NCBI RefSeq assembly: GCF_019903425.1
Contig: NZ_JACHUZ010000013.1
Coordinates: 835,442 to 899,441, forward strand
DNA length: 64,000 nucleotides
DNA from: Vreelandella halophila
GTDB taxonomy: Bacteria > Pseudomonadota > Gammaproteobacteria > Pseudomonadales > Oleiphilaceae
Direction of reading: 5' to 3'
Shown piece by piece: positions 16,724-25,408 of this stretch. Numbering within the stretch: the first letter of the stretch is position 1; each line of letters starts with the position of its first letter. Under the pieces are notes generated by a model that saw nothing but the letters and a program-made list of their open reading frames with translations, was not told the DNA's origin and did no database searches. Position numbers and translations under genes: made by a program.

Positions 16724-16783
16724 CATCAATGCTCTAAACCCCGAAGGAGTCGCTGATTCCACCAATCGCAACATGTTCACCAT

Positions 16784-17596
16784 TTATTGCACCAGAGGGT
16801 TGTCAGCGCTGCTGAGGTCAATGCCCTCGATTCTGGAGCGGCCGGCAAGGATCTGGAGGTACTGGCTGACGGAGCGGCGCCAGACGGATTCCTTAAGATA
16901 GGTGGCGATCTTTTCTGTCACGGCCTCGTAGGGCAGCTGTTCGCCGCGCTGGCGTTCGTGCAGCCAGACCACGTGGAAGCCGTAGCGGGTTTCCAGTGGA
17001 TGGGCGGAGAGTTCGCCTTCGGGGAGGCGGTCGAGGGCCTTTTCGAAGTCGTGTGAGGTGTCGCCTGGGCCGACGGTGCCCATGTCGCCGCCGGCTTCGG
17101 CGGAGGGGCATTTGGAGTGCTTGAACGCCAGCCGTGTGAAGCGCCCCGGGTCGGCCTGGCAGACGCGGATGATGCGGCGGCAGCGTTCGCGGGCGCTGAC
17201 GCGGGCGTCGGCGTCGTCGGCCGGGGCCGGACGGAAGATGTGGGAGACGTGGTACCGGCTGGGTGAACGGAAGCGTTCGCGGTTGCTTTCGTAGTACTGG
17301 CGGCAGGCGGCTTCGTCCGGTTCCGGGTTGTCCAGTTCCTGGTCGAGGAGCTGGCGGATCTGGGCTTCTTCCTGGGTTTCCGCGGTCTGGCGGTCTTCAC
17401 CGGTGATGCCCTGGCGTTCGGCCTCTGTGATCAGCATCGTGCGGATGGACAGGGCCTTGGCGGCTTCTTTTCGGGCTTCTTCCAGGGACGGGGCCGGGTG
17501 GTATTGAATCTCCTGGTTGATCGCTTCTTCGGTAATGGTTCGACCGTTGATCAGGATTTCGCCGCCGGCGACCTGTTGGATGGGGATGGCTTGCAT
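16784..17596 (-). CDS. PpiC-type peptidyl-prolyl cis-trans isomerase in the nar operon
   Basis: A 270-residue protein starting MQAIPIQQVAGGEILINGRT with AGAGGTAG upstream. Residues 1–115 are a helical chaperone-like region; about 125–225 form the parvulin domain (YHVSHIF, LAFKHSKCPSAEAGGDMG, LETRYGFHVVWLHER). There is no signal peptide, so it is cytoplasmic, unlike SurA or PrsA. Parvulins of this kind are found next to narGHJI in many denitrifiers and are thought to help assemble the reductase. It is separated from narI and from the next gene by palindromic elements B and A. Confidence 0.9.
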   Translation of the reverse strand: MQAIPIQQVAGGEILINGRTITEEAINQEIQYHPAPSLEEARKEAAKALSIRTMLITEAERQGITGEDRQTAETQEEAQIRQLLDQELDNPEPDEAACRQYYESNRERFRSPSRYHVSHIFRPAPADDADARVSARERCRRIIRVCQADPGRFTRLAFKHSKCPSAEAGGDMGTVGPGDTSHDFEKALDRLPEGELSAHPLETRYGFHVVWLHERQRGEQLPYEAVTEKIATYLKESVWRRSVSQYLQILAGRSRIEGIDLSSADNPLVQ

Positions 17597-17624
17597 GCTG
17601 CTACCTCTGTGTCTGCTGCAGGTC

Positions 17625-17734
17625 GGCCGCTGCCGGGGATGCTCTCCGGGAACCGCTACGAGCACATCCCTGTGCGCTACGCGGTGACCATCCATGGTCA
17701 CCGAGTTTCCCTCCGAGCATCCCCGGCATCGGCC
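17625..17734. repeat. nested palindromic element B (20-bp arms)
   Basis: GGCCGCTGCCGGGGATGCTC at 17625–17644 is inverted at 17715–17734 with one mismatch. The 70-base interior contains smaller palindromes: GCACATCCCTGTGC and TGACCATCCATGGTCA. Like element A it is a long-armed palindrome enclosing CATCC-centred hairpins, here in the gap between narI and the parvulin gene. The overall design rather than the sequence of the outer arms is shared. Confidence 0.75.
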
Positions 17735-17752
17735 GCCCTATGATGTCGGGCT

Positions 17753-18436
17753 CTACTGCGGCCTTACGATCTGGTACCGCCGGGCCACGTATTCCACCGG
17801 CCAGCTCCAGATGTGCACCAGCCGGCTGAACGGGAAGGCGGTGAACATGAGTAACCCGAGGAAGATGTGGGTCTTGTAGATCCAGTGCACGTCCACGATG
17901 TACTGCCATGCGCCGGCCTGGAAGGTGACGATGCCCTGGGCCCAGTGGGCGAGTTCGAGCATGACGGCGCCGTCCAGGTGGTCCATGGAGACGAACAGGG
18001 TGCACAGACCGGTGATCAGCTGCAGGTAGATCAGACAGATGATGAAGGTGTCCATGGGGCTGCTGTTGGCACGCACACGGGCGTTGAACAGCCGCCGGTA
18101 CACCAGGTAGCTGAGGCCGGCGAAGCACAGCAGGCCGAACAGGCCGCCGGCGACCATGGCCATGATCTGCTTGGCGCCGGGAGTCATGCCCAGTGAGGTG
18201 TAGACCACCGTGGGCGTGAGCAGGCCGAACAGGTGGCCGAAGAACAGAAGGAGGATGCCCACATGGAAGGCGATGCTCGCCCAGCGGAACGCCGGCGGGT
18301 TGCTCAGTGTCTGGCTGGACATGGCCCGCCAGGTGTACTGGCCGCGCTCGTAGCGCAGGAAGCTGCCCAGCAGGAAGATGGTGCCGGCCAGGTAGGGGCC
18401 GACGCCGAAGATCAGTTGGTTGATGTAGGTTTCCAT
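17753..18436 (-). CDS. narI: respiratory nitrate reductase gamma subunit (cytochrome b)
   Basis: A 227-residue membrane protein with five transmembrane segments. The four haem-b ligands of NarI are present as H58, H68, H190 and H208, matching E. coli H56, H66, H187 and H205 with small offsets. It oxidises quinol at the periplasmic side and passes electrons to NarH. It follows narJ by 17 bases. A normal family length and complete ligand set indicate it is functional. Confidence 0.97.
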   Translation of the reverse strand: METYINQLIFGVGPYLAGTIFLLGSFLRYERGQYTWRAMSSQTLSNPPAFRWASIAFHVGILLLFFGHLFGLLTPTVVYTSLGMTPGAKQIMAMVAGGLFGLLCFAGLSYLVYRRLFNARVRANSSPMDTFIICLIYLQLITGLCTLFVSMDHLDGAVMLELAHWAQGIVTFQAGAWQYIVDVHWIYKTHIFLGLLMFTAFPFSRLVHIWSWPVEYVARRYQIVRPQ

Positions 18437-18453
18437 GGTGTCTCTCCCCTGAA

Positions 18454-19185
18454 TCAGCGTTGGCCGGCGGCCTGGGCGCCGGGGTTGTCCACCCAGCGCA
18501 CAGGAATCTCGTCCGTGGGTGTGGTGGCGGGGCCGGGGCTGGTGTTGCCACAGCCGCCGCCGGCCGGGTCGTTATTGCCGAGGAAGGTGACCTGTTCCTC
18601 CTCCCAGATCTCGTCCATCCTGGTGATGGATTCATCCGGGCCCTCGTTGGCGGCCAGCTCCCGCATGTCGCGGGCCTGTTCGCAGCTGCCGCCAATGGCT
18701 TCCAGCGCGTGGAAGAGAGCGGCATAGGGGGATCCCTTTTCCTCCAGGCGGGCGCCGAGCAGCACCATGACGGGCATGGCGTCACCGAGCATGTCGGTGA
18801 TCTCGGTTTCGTCCTGGGTGGAGAGAAATTCCAGGAACAGCGGGATGTAGTCCGGCAGTTCCCGGGCATCCAGCTCGTAGCCGTGCAGGCGGTAGTGCTC
18901 CATCAGGTCGACCATGGCCTGGCCGCGGTCCCGGGACTCGCCGTGCACGTGCTCGAACAGGTGCAGTGAGAGGTGCCGGCCGCGATCGAACAGGCTGACG
19001 TAATTCTCCTGGATCTCACCCAGCGGGCGGGCCGCCAGGTCGTCGATCAGGGCCAGGAGTCCGTCACGGGCCTGGCCCGTGAGGCGTGACTCCCCGCGGA
19101 TGACTTCGGCCAGCTCCGGCAGGGCTTCCTGCATGGGCCCTGTTGGATAGGCCATGAGATGGGCGATAGCGCGCAGTGTTTTCAT
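18454..19185 (-). CDS. narJ: nitrate reductase maturation chaperone NarJ
   Basis: A 243-residue protein of the TorD/NarJ family starting MKTLRAIAHLMAYPTG; the ATG at 19185 is six bases after GAGGAG, whereas the ATG at 19188 is too close. Helical chaperone signatures are SLFDRGRHLSLHLFEHVHGE and RELPDYIPLFLEFLS. It binds the N-terminus of NarG and allows insertion of the molybdenum cofactor and the FS0 cluster. It lies between narH and narI, as in other nar operons. Confidence 0.95.
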   Translation of the reverse strand: MKTLRAIAHLMAYPTGPMQEALPELAEVIRGESRLTGQARDGLLALIDDLAARPLGEIQENYVSLFDRGRHLSLHLFEHVHGESRDRGQAMVDLMEHYRLHGYELDARELPDYIPLFLEFLSTQDETEITDMLGDAMPVMVLLGARLEEKGSPYAALFHALEAIGGSCEQARDMRELAANEGPDESITRMDEIWEEEQVTFLGNNDPAGGGCGNTSPGPATTPTDEIPVRWVDNPGAQAAGQR

Positions 19186-19195
19186 CATGATCTCC

Positions 19196-20749
19196 TCAGT
19201 TGCCCATCTTCTCAACGCGAACGGAGAAGAACTGGCGCTTGTTGTTGGGCTTGCCGCCGAAGACATCGGCGTCCTCGCCACCCCCGGCGTTGCAGCCACT
19301 GCCGAAGCTGAAGCCGCAGCCGCCGCGCTCGGTCTGGCCGTCGTACATGGAATGGGCGTACTCGCGCTTGTTGGTCGGGATCACGAAGCGGTCCTCGTAG
19401 TCGGCGATGGCCATGTAGCGGAACATCTCCTCGACGGTGTGCACGTCCAGGCCAACCCGCTCCAGCACCTCGGTGTCCTCAACGCCATCCACGTTGCGCC
19501 CGCGCATGAAGGCCCGCATGGCCAGCATCCGTTCAAGGGCGTGGGTGATGGGCTCTTCCTCACCGGCGGTCAGCATGTTGGCCAGGTAACGGACCGGGAT
19601 GCGCAGCTGGTCCACGTCCGGGATCGCGCCGTTGTAGCCGATGCGGCCGGACTCGGCAGCGGACTGGATGGGCGACAGCGGCGGGGCGTACCACACCATG
19701 GGCAGCGTCCGGTATTCCGGGTGCAGCGGGAAGGCGACCTTCCACTCCATGGCCATCTTGTAGACCGGGGAGTTCTTGGCGGCTTCCAGCCAGTCGTCCG
19801 GAATGCCCTGGCGGCGTGCCTCGGCCTCGATCTCCGGATCATGGGGGTTGAGGAAGACGTCCATCTGGGCTTCGTACAGATCCTGCTCGTTGGGCGTGCT
19901 GGCCGCTTCCTCAATGCGGTCGGCGTCGTAGAGCATCACGCCCAGGTAGCGGATCCGGCCCACGCAGGTCTCGGAGCACACGGTCGGCTGGCCCACTTCG
20001 ATGCGCGGGTAGCAGAAGGTGCACTTCTCGGACTTGCCGGACTTCCAGTTGTAGTAGATCTTCTTGTACGGGCAGCCGGAGACGCACATGCGCCAGCCAC
20101 GGCACTTGTCCTGGTCGATCAGTACGATGCCGTCCTCTTCCCGCTTGTAGATGGCGCCGCTGGGGCAGGAGGCCACGCAGGTCGGGTTAAGGCAGTGCTC
20201 GCACAGCCGGGGCAGGTACATCATGAAGGTGTTCTCGAACTGGCCGTAGATCTCCTTCTGCACGCCCTCGAAGTTGTAGTCCTTCGAGCGGTGCTTGAAT
20301 TCCGTGCCGAGGATCTCCTCCCAGTTCGGGCCCCACTCGATCTTTTCCATGCGCTTGCCGGTCAGCAGCGAGCGAGGCCGGGCCGTGGGCATGGTCTTCG
20401 AATCGCCGGCCTTCTGCAGGTGGGCGTAGTCAAAGTCGAACGGCTCGTAATAGTCGTCGATCGCCGGCATGTCCGGGTTGGCGAAGATGTTCGCCAGGAC
20501 CCGCCAGCGCCCGCCGATGCGCGGCTGGATGGTGCCGTCGTCGAGGCGTTTCCAGCCGCCCTTCCAGCGCTCCTGGTTTTCCCATTCCTTGGGGTAGCCG
20601 ACGCCGGGCTTGGTCTCAACGTTGTTGAACCAGGCGTATTCCATGCCCTCGCGGGAGGTCCAGACGTTCTTGCAGGTCACCGAGCAGGTGTGGCACCCGA
20701 TGCACTTGTCCAGGTTCAGCACCTTGCCGATCTGTGCGCGTATCCTCAT
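19196..20749 (-). CDS. narH: respiratory nitrate reductase beta subunit
   Basis: A 517-residue iron-sulfur protein starting MRIRAQIGKVLNLDKCIGCH, one base after the narG stop. Cysteine clusters CIGCHTCSVTC, CEHCLNPTCVASCP, CRGWRMCVSGCP and CTFCYPR are present. The Trp within CRGW replaces a cysteine and yields one [3Fe-4S] beside three [4Fe-4S] centres, as in E. coli NarH. It conducts electrons from NarI to NarG on the cytoplasmic side. Translational coupling to narG is likely. Confidence 0.97.
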   Translation of the reverse strand: MRIRAQIGKVLNLDKCIGCHTCSVTCKNVWTSREGMEYAWFNNVETKPGVGYPKEWENQERWKGGWKRLDDGTIQPRIGGRWRVLANIFANPDMPAIDDYYEPFDFDYAHLQKAGDSKTMPTARPRSLLTGKRMEKIEWGPNWEEILGTEFKHRSKDYNFEGVQKEIYGQFENTFMMYLPRLCEHCLNPTCVASCPSGAIYKREEDGIVLIDQDKCRGWRMCVSGCPYKKIYYNWKSGKSEKCTFCYPRIEVGQPTVCSETCVGRIRYLGVMLYDADRIEEAASTPNEQDLYEAQMDVFLNPHDPEIEAEARRQGIPDDWLEAAKNSPVYKMAMEWKVAFPLHPEYRTLPMVWYAPPLSPIQSAAESGRIGYNGAIPDVDQLRIPVRYLANMLTAGEEEPITHALERMLAMRAFMRGRNVDGVEDTEVLERVGLDVHTVEEMFRYMAIADYEDRFVIPTNKREYAHSMYDGQTERGGCGFSFGSGCNAGGGEDADVFGGKPNNKRQFFSVRVEKMGN

Positions 20750-20750
20750 G

Positions 20751-23700
20751 TCATGCCCCCTCTGTCCGCATGGCATCGCCCGATTCCTCGTCCATCCAGT
20801 CGATGTTGCTCATCTTCCGGATGACGATGAACTCGTCGCGGTTGGAACCCACGGTTCCGTGATAATTGAAGAAGTAACTCTGCTGGGCGTAGCCGCCGAT
20901 CATGTGCGTCGGCTTGAGCACGGCCCGGGTCACGGAGTTGTGAATGCCGCCCCGGTTGCCGGTGATCTCGGATCCGGGGGTGTTCACGATCTTCTCCTGG
21001 GCGTGGTACATCATCGACATGCCCTCGGGCACCCGCTGGCTGACCACCGCACGGGCCGTGATGGCGCCGTTGACGTTGAAGGCCTCGATCCAATCGTTGT
21101 CCTCGATCCCGGCCTTGGCCGCGTCGGTCTCGCTCATCCACACGATCGGGCCGCCGCGCGACAGGGTCAGCATCAGCAGGTTGTCCGTGTAGGTGCTGTG
21201 GATGCCCCACTTCTGGTGTGGCGTGATGAAGTTGAGCACGATCTCGGTGTTGCCATTGCCCTTCTTGTTCATGATCGGGTCGATGGTCTTCATGTCGATC
21301 GGCGGCTTGTACACGCACAGGGTCTCGCCGAAGGCGCGCATCCAGAGGTGATCCTGGTAGAACTGCTGGCGCCCGGTGAGGGTCCGCCAGGGGATCAGCT
21401 CGTTGATGTTGGTCCAGCCCGCGTTGTAGCTCACCTTGTCGGACTCGATGCCGGACCAGGTGGGCGAGGAGATGATCTTGCGCGGCTGGGCCACGATGTC
21501 GTTGAAGCGGATGGTCTCGCCCTCGTGGTGGCGGGCAAGATGCGCATGCTCGCGACCGGTCTGTTCGCTCATCGCATCCCAGGCGCGCACCGCCACATGG
21601 CCGTTGGTCTCCGGCGCCAGACTCAGGATGGTCTCGCAGGCGTTGATGGCGGTGCGGATCTTCGGACGCCCCTTGGTGCTGACGTCCTCGGTCACGCGGC
21701 CGTTGAGATCGCCCAGGAATTCCACCTCGTCGTTGGTCTTCCAGGTGATGCCCTTGCCGCCGTTGCCCACGTTGTCCATCAGCGGACCGAGGGCGGTGAA
21801 GCGGTTATAGGTCTCGGGGTAGTTGCGCTCCACCGTCACCATGTTGGGCATGGTCTTGCCGGGGATGGGCTCGCACTCGCCTTTCTTCCAGTCCTTCACG
21901 TCCTTGGGCTGGGCCATTTCCGCCGGGGTGTCGTGGATGTGCGGCAGGGTGGTCACGTCGGTTTCCTCGCCGAGATGGCCCTGGCACAGCTCGGAGAACT
22001 TCTTCGCGATGCCCCGGTAGATGTCCCAGTCCGAGCGCGACTCCCAGGCCGGGTCCACGGCCGCGGTCAGCGGGTGGATGAAGGGGTGCATGTCGGAGGT
22101 GTTCATGTCGTGCTTCTCGTACCAGGTCGCGGTCGGCAGCACGATGTCCGAGTACATGCAGGTGGTGGACATGCGGAAGTCCAGGGTGGTCAGCAGGTCC
22201 AGCTTGCCGGTGGCCGCGTCGCGCCACTGCACTTCCTCCGGCTTCTCCGCGTTGGGGATGCTGTCCAGGTCCTTGCCCTGGAGGCCGTTCTCGGTGCCGA
22301 GCAGGTACTTGAGGAAGTACTCGTGGCCCTTGCCCGAGGAGCCCAGGATGTTGGAGCGCCAGACGAACATGTTGCGCGGGAAGTTGGCCGGGTTGTCCGG
22401 ATCCTCGCTGGCGAACTGCAGGCTGCCGTCACGCAGGGACTGCACGATGTAGTCCTTGATCTCCATGCCCGCTTCCTTCGCCTCGCGCGCCACCTGCAGC
22501 GGGTTGCGCGAGAGCTGGGGCGCGGAGGGCAGCCAGCCCATGCGCTCGGCGCGCACGTTGTAGTCGATCATGGAGCCGTTCCAGTCGTCCGCGTTGACCA
22601 GCGGGGACAGGATTTCATCCATCTTCACCGTCTCGTGGCGCCACTGGCTGGTGTGGGCATAGAAGAAGGAGGTGGAGTTCATGTGCCGCGGCGGACGGTG
22701 CCAGTCCATCGCGAACGCCACCGGCGCCCAGCCGGTCTGCGGGCGCAGCTTCTCCTGGCCCACGTAGTGCGCCCAGCCGCCGCCGGAGACGCCCACGCAG
22801 CCGCACATCATCAGCATCTTGATGACGGCCCGGTAGTTCATGTCCATGTGGTACCAGTGGTTCATGGCGGCACCGATGATGATCATGGACTTGCCCTGGG
22901 TCTTGTGGGCGTTCTCCGCGAACTGCCGCGCCACGGTGATGACTTTTTCGCGCGGTACGCCGGTGATGGTCTCCTGCCAGGCCGGGGTGTAGGGCACGTC
23001 GTCATCGTAGGAGCTGGCCACGTGGTCACCGCCCAGGCCCCGGTCGATGCCGTAGTTGGCCACCATCAGGTCGAACACGCTGGCGACTCGCGCGGTGCTG
23101 CCGTCGGCCAGGGTGATGGTGCGGATGGGCACGCGGCGCTTCTGCACCGGGTCATGGCTGGTGTGGGAGAAATGCGGGTTGCCGCCACCGCCGAAGTAGG
23201 GGAAGGCCACGTCGGTCACGTCGTCCGAGCTTTCGATATGGCTCAGGCGCAGGTGGATGTCCTTCCCGTCGCCGGTCTTCTGTTCCAGGTTCCACTTGCC
23301 CTTGCTCTCGGTCCAGCGGAAGCCGATGGAGCCGGTGGGCGCGACCATGCTCTCGCTGTTCTCATCCCAGGCGATGGTCTTCCAGTCGGCGTTCTCGTCC
23401 TCGCCCAGGTTCCCCGCCAGGTCCGACGCGCGCAGGAAGCGGCCGGGGACGGTATTGCCGTTCTCCTGGTCCAGCATCACCAGGTAGGGGAGATCCGTGT
23501 AGCGGCGCACGTAGTCGTCGAAATAGTCACTCCGGCCCTCGACGTGCCACTCCTTGAGGATGACGTGGCCCAGGGCCATACCCAGCGCCGAGTCGGTGCC
23601 CTGCTTGGGGTTGAGCCAGATGTCGCCGAACTTGGAGGCCTCGGAGTAGTCCGGGGTCACGGTGACGGTCTTGGTGCCCCGGTAGCGGGCCTCGGTCATG

Positions 23701-24500
23701 TAGTGGGCGTCCGGGGTCCGCGTCTGCGGCACGTTGGAGCCCCACATCATCAGGAAGGTGGAGTTGAACCAGTCCGCGGATTCCGGCACGTCCGTCTGCT
23801 CGCCCCAGGTCTGCGGGGACGCCGGCGGCAGGTCGCAGTACCAGTCGTAGAAGCTCATGCAGACGCCACCGATCAGCGACAGGTAACGGGTGCCGGCGGC
23901 GTAGGAGACCATGGACATGGCCGGGATCGGGGAGAAGCCGATGATCCGGTCCGGGCCGTAGTCGCGCGCGGTATAGACGTTGGCGGCCGCGATGATCTCC
24001 TGAACCTCGGTCCAGTCGGCACGTACGAAACCGCCCAGGCCGCGGCGGGACTTGTAGGCGTGGGCCTTCTGCGGATCCTGGACGATGGAGGCCCAGGCTT
24101 CCACCGGGTCACTGTGCTGCTTCTTCGCATCCCGCCAGAGCTCCACCAGATGACGGCGCACCATGGGGTACTTCAGGCGGTTGGCGGAGTAGATGTACCA
24201 GGAGAAACTGGCGCCCCGGGCGCACCCGCGCGGCTCGTGGTTGGGCAGGCCCGGGCGTGTGCGCGGGTAGTCGGTCTGCTGGGTCTCCCAGGTGACCAGG
24301 CCGTTCTTCACGTAGATCTTCCAGGAGCACGACCCCGTGCAGTTCACACCGTGGGTGGAACGCACCACCTTGTCGTGCTGCCAGCGGGAACGGTAGCCGT
24401 CCTCCCAGCGCCGGTCCTCGTCTACGCTCACGCCGTGGCCGTCGGCAAAGGGTTCCCTCTGGCGCTTGAAGAACGTCAGTCGGTCCAGAAAGTTACTCAT
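20751..24500 (-). CDS. narG: respiratory nitrate reductase alpha subunit
   Basis: A 1249-residue Mo-bisMGD enzyme, the normal size for NarG. FS0 ligands H50, C54, C58 and C93 are at the E. coli positions (STHGVNCTGSCSW, EPRGCARG). The SFYDWYCDLPPASPQTWGEQ region supplies the Asp ligand to molybdenum. There is no Tat signal with cleavage site, as expected for a cytoplasm-facing NarG. It reduces nitrate to nitrite. GAGGAGATCACG precedes the ATG. The upstream 155 bases hold an FNR-like dyad and a NarL-type site. Confidence 0.98.
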   Translation of the reverse strand: MSNFLDRLTFFKRQREPFADGHGVSVDEDRRWEDGYRSRWQHDKVVRSTHGVNCTGSCSWKIYVKNGLVTWETQQTDYPRTRPGLPNHEPRGCARGASFSWYIYSANRLKYPMVRRHLVELWRDAKKQHSDPVEAWASIVQDPQKAHAYKSRRGLGGFVRADWTEVQEIIAAANVYTARDYGPDRIIGFSPIPAMSMVSYAAGTRYLSLIGGVCMSFYDWYCDLPPASPQTWGEQTDVPESADWFNSTFLMMWGSNVPQTRTPDAHYMTEARYRGTKTVTVTPDYSEASKFGDIWLNPKQGTDSALGMALGHVILKEWHVEGRSDYFDDYVRRYTDLPYLVMLDQENGNTVPGRFLRASDLAGNLGEDENADWKTIAWDENSESMVAPTGSIGFRWTESKGKWNLEQKTGDGKDIHLRLSHIESSDDVTDVAFPYFGGGGNPHFSHTSHDPVQKRRVPIRTITLADGSTARVASVFDLMVANYGIDRGLGGDHVASSYDDDVPYTPAWQETITGVPREKVITVARQFAENAHKTQGKSMIIIGAAMNHWYHMDMNYRAVIKMLMMCGCVGVSGGGWAHYVGQEKLRPQTGWAPVAFAMDWHRPPRHMNSTSFFYAHTSQWRHETVKMDEILSPLVNADDWNGSMIDYNVRAERMGWLPSAPQLSRNPLQVAREAKEAGMEIKDYIVQSLRDGSLQFASEDPDNPANFPRNMFVWRSNILGSSGKGHEYFLKYLLGTENGLQGKDLDSIPNAEKPEEVQWRDAATGKLDLLTTLDFRMSTTCMYSDIVLPTATWYEKHDMNTSDMHPFIHPLTAAVDPAWESRSDWDIYRGIAKKFSELCQGHLGEETDVTTLPHIHDTPAEMAQPKDVKDWKKGECEPIPGKTMPNMVTVERNYPETYNRFTALGPLMDNVGNGGKGITWKTNDEVEFLGDLNGRVTEDVSTKGRPKIRTAINACETILSLAPETNGHVAVRAWDAMSEQTGREHAHLARHHEGETIRFNDIVAQPRKIISSPTWSGIESDKVSYNAGWTNINELIPWRTLTGRQQFYQDHLWMRAFGETLCVYKPPIDMKTIDPIMNKKGNGNTEIVLNFITPHQKWGIHSTYTDNLLMLTLSRGGPIVWMSETDAAKAGIEDNDWIEAFNVNGAITARAVVSQRVPEGMSMMYHAQEKIVNTPGSEITGNRGGIHNSVTRAVLKPTHMIGGYAQQSYFFNYHGTVGSNRDEFIVIRKMSNIDWMDEESGDAMRTEGA

Positions 24501-24541
24501 CGTGATCTCCTCAGGGTTGCCCTGTCCGCGCTGCCTGAATG

Positions 24542-24555
24542 TTGAGCTTTCTCAA
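24542..24555. promoter_or_regulatory. FNR/ANR-like dyad upstream of narG
   Basis: TTGAGCTTTCTCAA is a perfect TTGAG-N4-CTCAA dyad, one base per half-site from the FNR consensus. It lies inside a longer imperfect palindrome, 24533–24564. Its centre is only 48 bases before the narG ATG, which would leave a 7-base leader if it acted at -41.5. It may therefore regulate from another distance, or be just an RNA hairpin. Confidence 0.4.
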
Positions 24556-24631
24556 TGCTCAGGCTGATAGGTCCCATTCTGGGCAAAAAGAAGTATAAGG
24601 TCTGCATGGATACCACGAGATAATCGGGGTC

Positions 24632-24647
24632 TACCCCCCAAGGGATA
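24632..24647. promoter_or_regulatory. NarL-type 7-2-7 site upstream of narG
   Basis: TACCCCC-CA-AGGGATA has two inverted heptamers, each 6 of 7 to the NarL consensus TACYYMT with the 2-base spacing NarL prefers. A further TACTTCT heptamer occurs on the minus strand near 24589–24595. Position about 140 bases upstream of narG and presence of narXL next door support nitrate-responsive activation. Confidence 0.45.
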
Positions 24648-24655
24648 GGAACGGA

Positions 24656-25237
24656 TTACACGCTGGATTCAGTGGGTTCACCAAGGGTGGCGAGGAGGAT
24701 GGCGGCAATTAGGATAAGGCCGATGCTCATCAGGGGCGTGAAGCGCCAGCCGAAGGCATCAGTGATCAGGGGGGTGGACACATAGGCGAAGGCGGCTCCC
24801 AGAGCGCACAGAACCAGCAGTACGGCTGTCAGCGCTGGGCAGGGGATACGGGTAAGCCGGTGCAGGTAGACCACGCCCGAGGCGAAGCAGCCCGGAACCA
24901 CGCCGAGCCCCGCGCCCACCAGCAGCAGGTGGCTGAAGTGGGCTGCCAGAGCCAGACCGGCGAGGGCCGGGATCAGCGCCAGGAAGACCACCAGCAGCAC
25001 GGTACCAGGGCTGGTGGCATGGGCAGCCCAGCGGTACAGCGGCCACAGCAGCGGGATACCGACGGCTGCCGGGGCCAGCAGGATGAGGCTGAACTGGGAG
25101 CCGGTGAGTCCGAAAGTCTGGGCTACCAGGGTCACGAGTGCCCCGAAAACGCCCCAGCTGCCTGCCGCCAGCGCCAGTACCAGTGTGGCCAGTGGCAGGG
25201 AACTGGAGAGGTTCCAGTTCTTGTCTGCGGGCTGCAT
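24656..25237 (-). CDS. half-sized NarK-like membrane protein (six TM)
   Basis: About 193 residues with six predicted transmembrane segments (e.g. LATLVLALAAGSWGVFGALV, LLLVGAGLGVVPGCFASGVV). The order and the WRFTPLMSIGLI ending look like the N-terminal half of a NarK nitrate/nitrite transporter, but the glycine-rich nitrate signature is degenerate and there is no second half anywhere nearby. ATG 25237 has AGGT upstream; ATG 25258 is an alternative. It precedes narG on the same strand. It could be a decayed narK, or a dimeric half transporter. Transport function is uncertain. Confidence 0.7.
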   Translation of the reverse strand: MQPADKNWNLSSSLPLATLVLALAAGSWGVFGALVTLVAQTFGLTGSQFSLILLAPAAVGIPLLWPLYRWAAHATSPGTVLLVVFLALIPALAGLALAAHFSHLLLVGAGLGVVPGCFASGVVYLHRLTRIPCPALTAVLLVLCALGAAFAYVSTPLITDAFGWRFTPLMSIGLILIAAILLATLGEPTESSV

Positions 25238-25408
25238 TGGATGCGGGACCTCATGCATGATGGATGAGCATCGTGATTTCAGTGGCTTGAGTGTCCGCCC
25301 AACCGCCATGCCGGTCAAAAGGTCATTAGGGGTAGCCGTTATTGAATTGGTGTAACATGTCTATTACTTTCGATATACGCCCAGTCCGACACGCTTGCTG
25401 AGAACCAG

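Noticed and set aside
20610..24545. A very long open frame on the plus strand opposite narG and narH
   Set aside because: It is rich in His, Val, Gly and Ala with no recognisable domain and mirrors the GC-biased codons of narGH. The minus-strand frames have full family signatures, so this is an antisense artefact.
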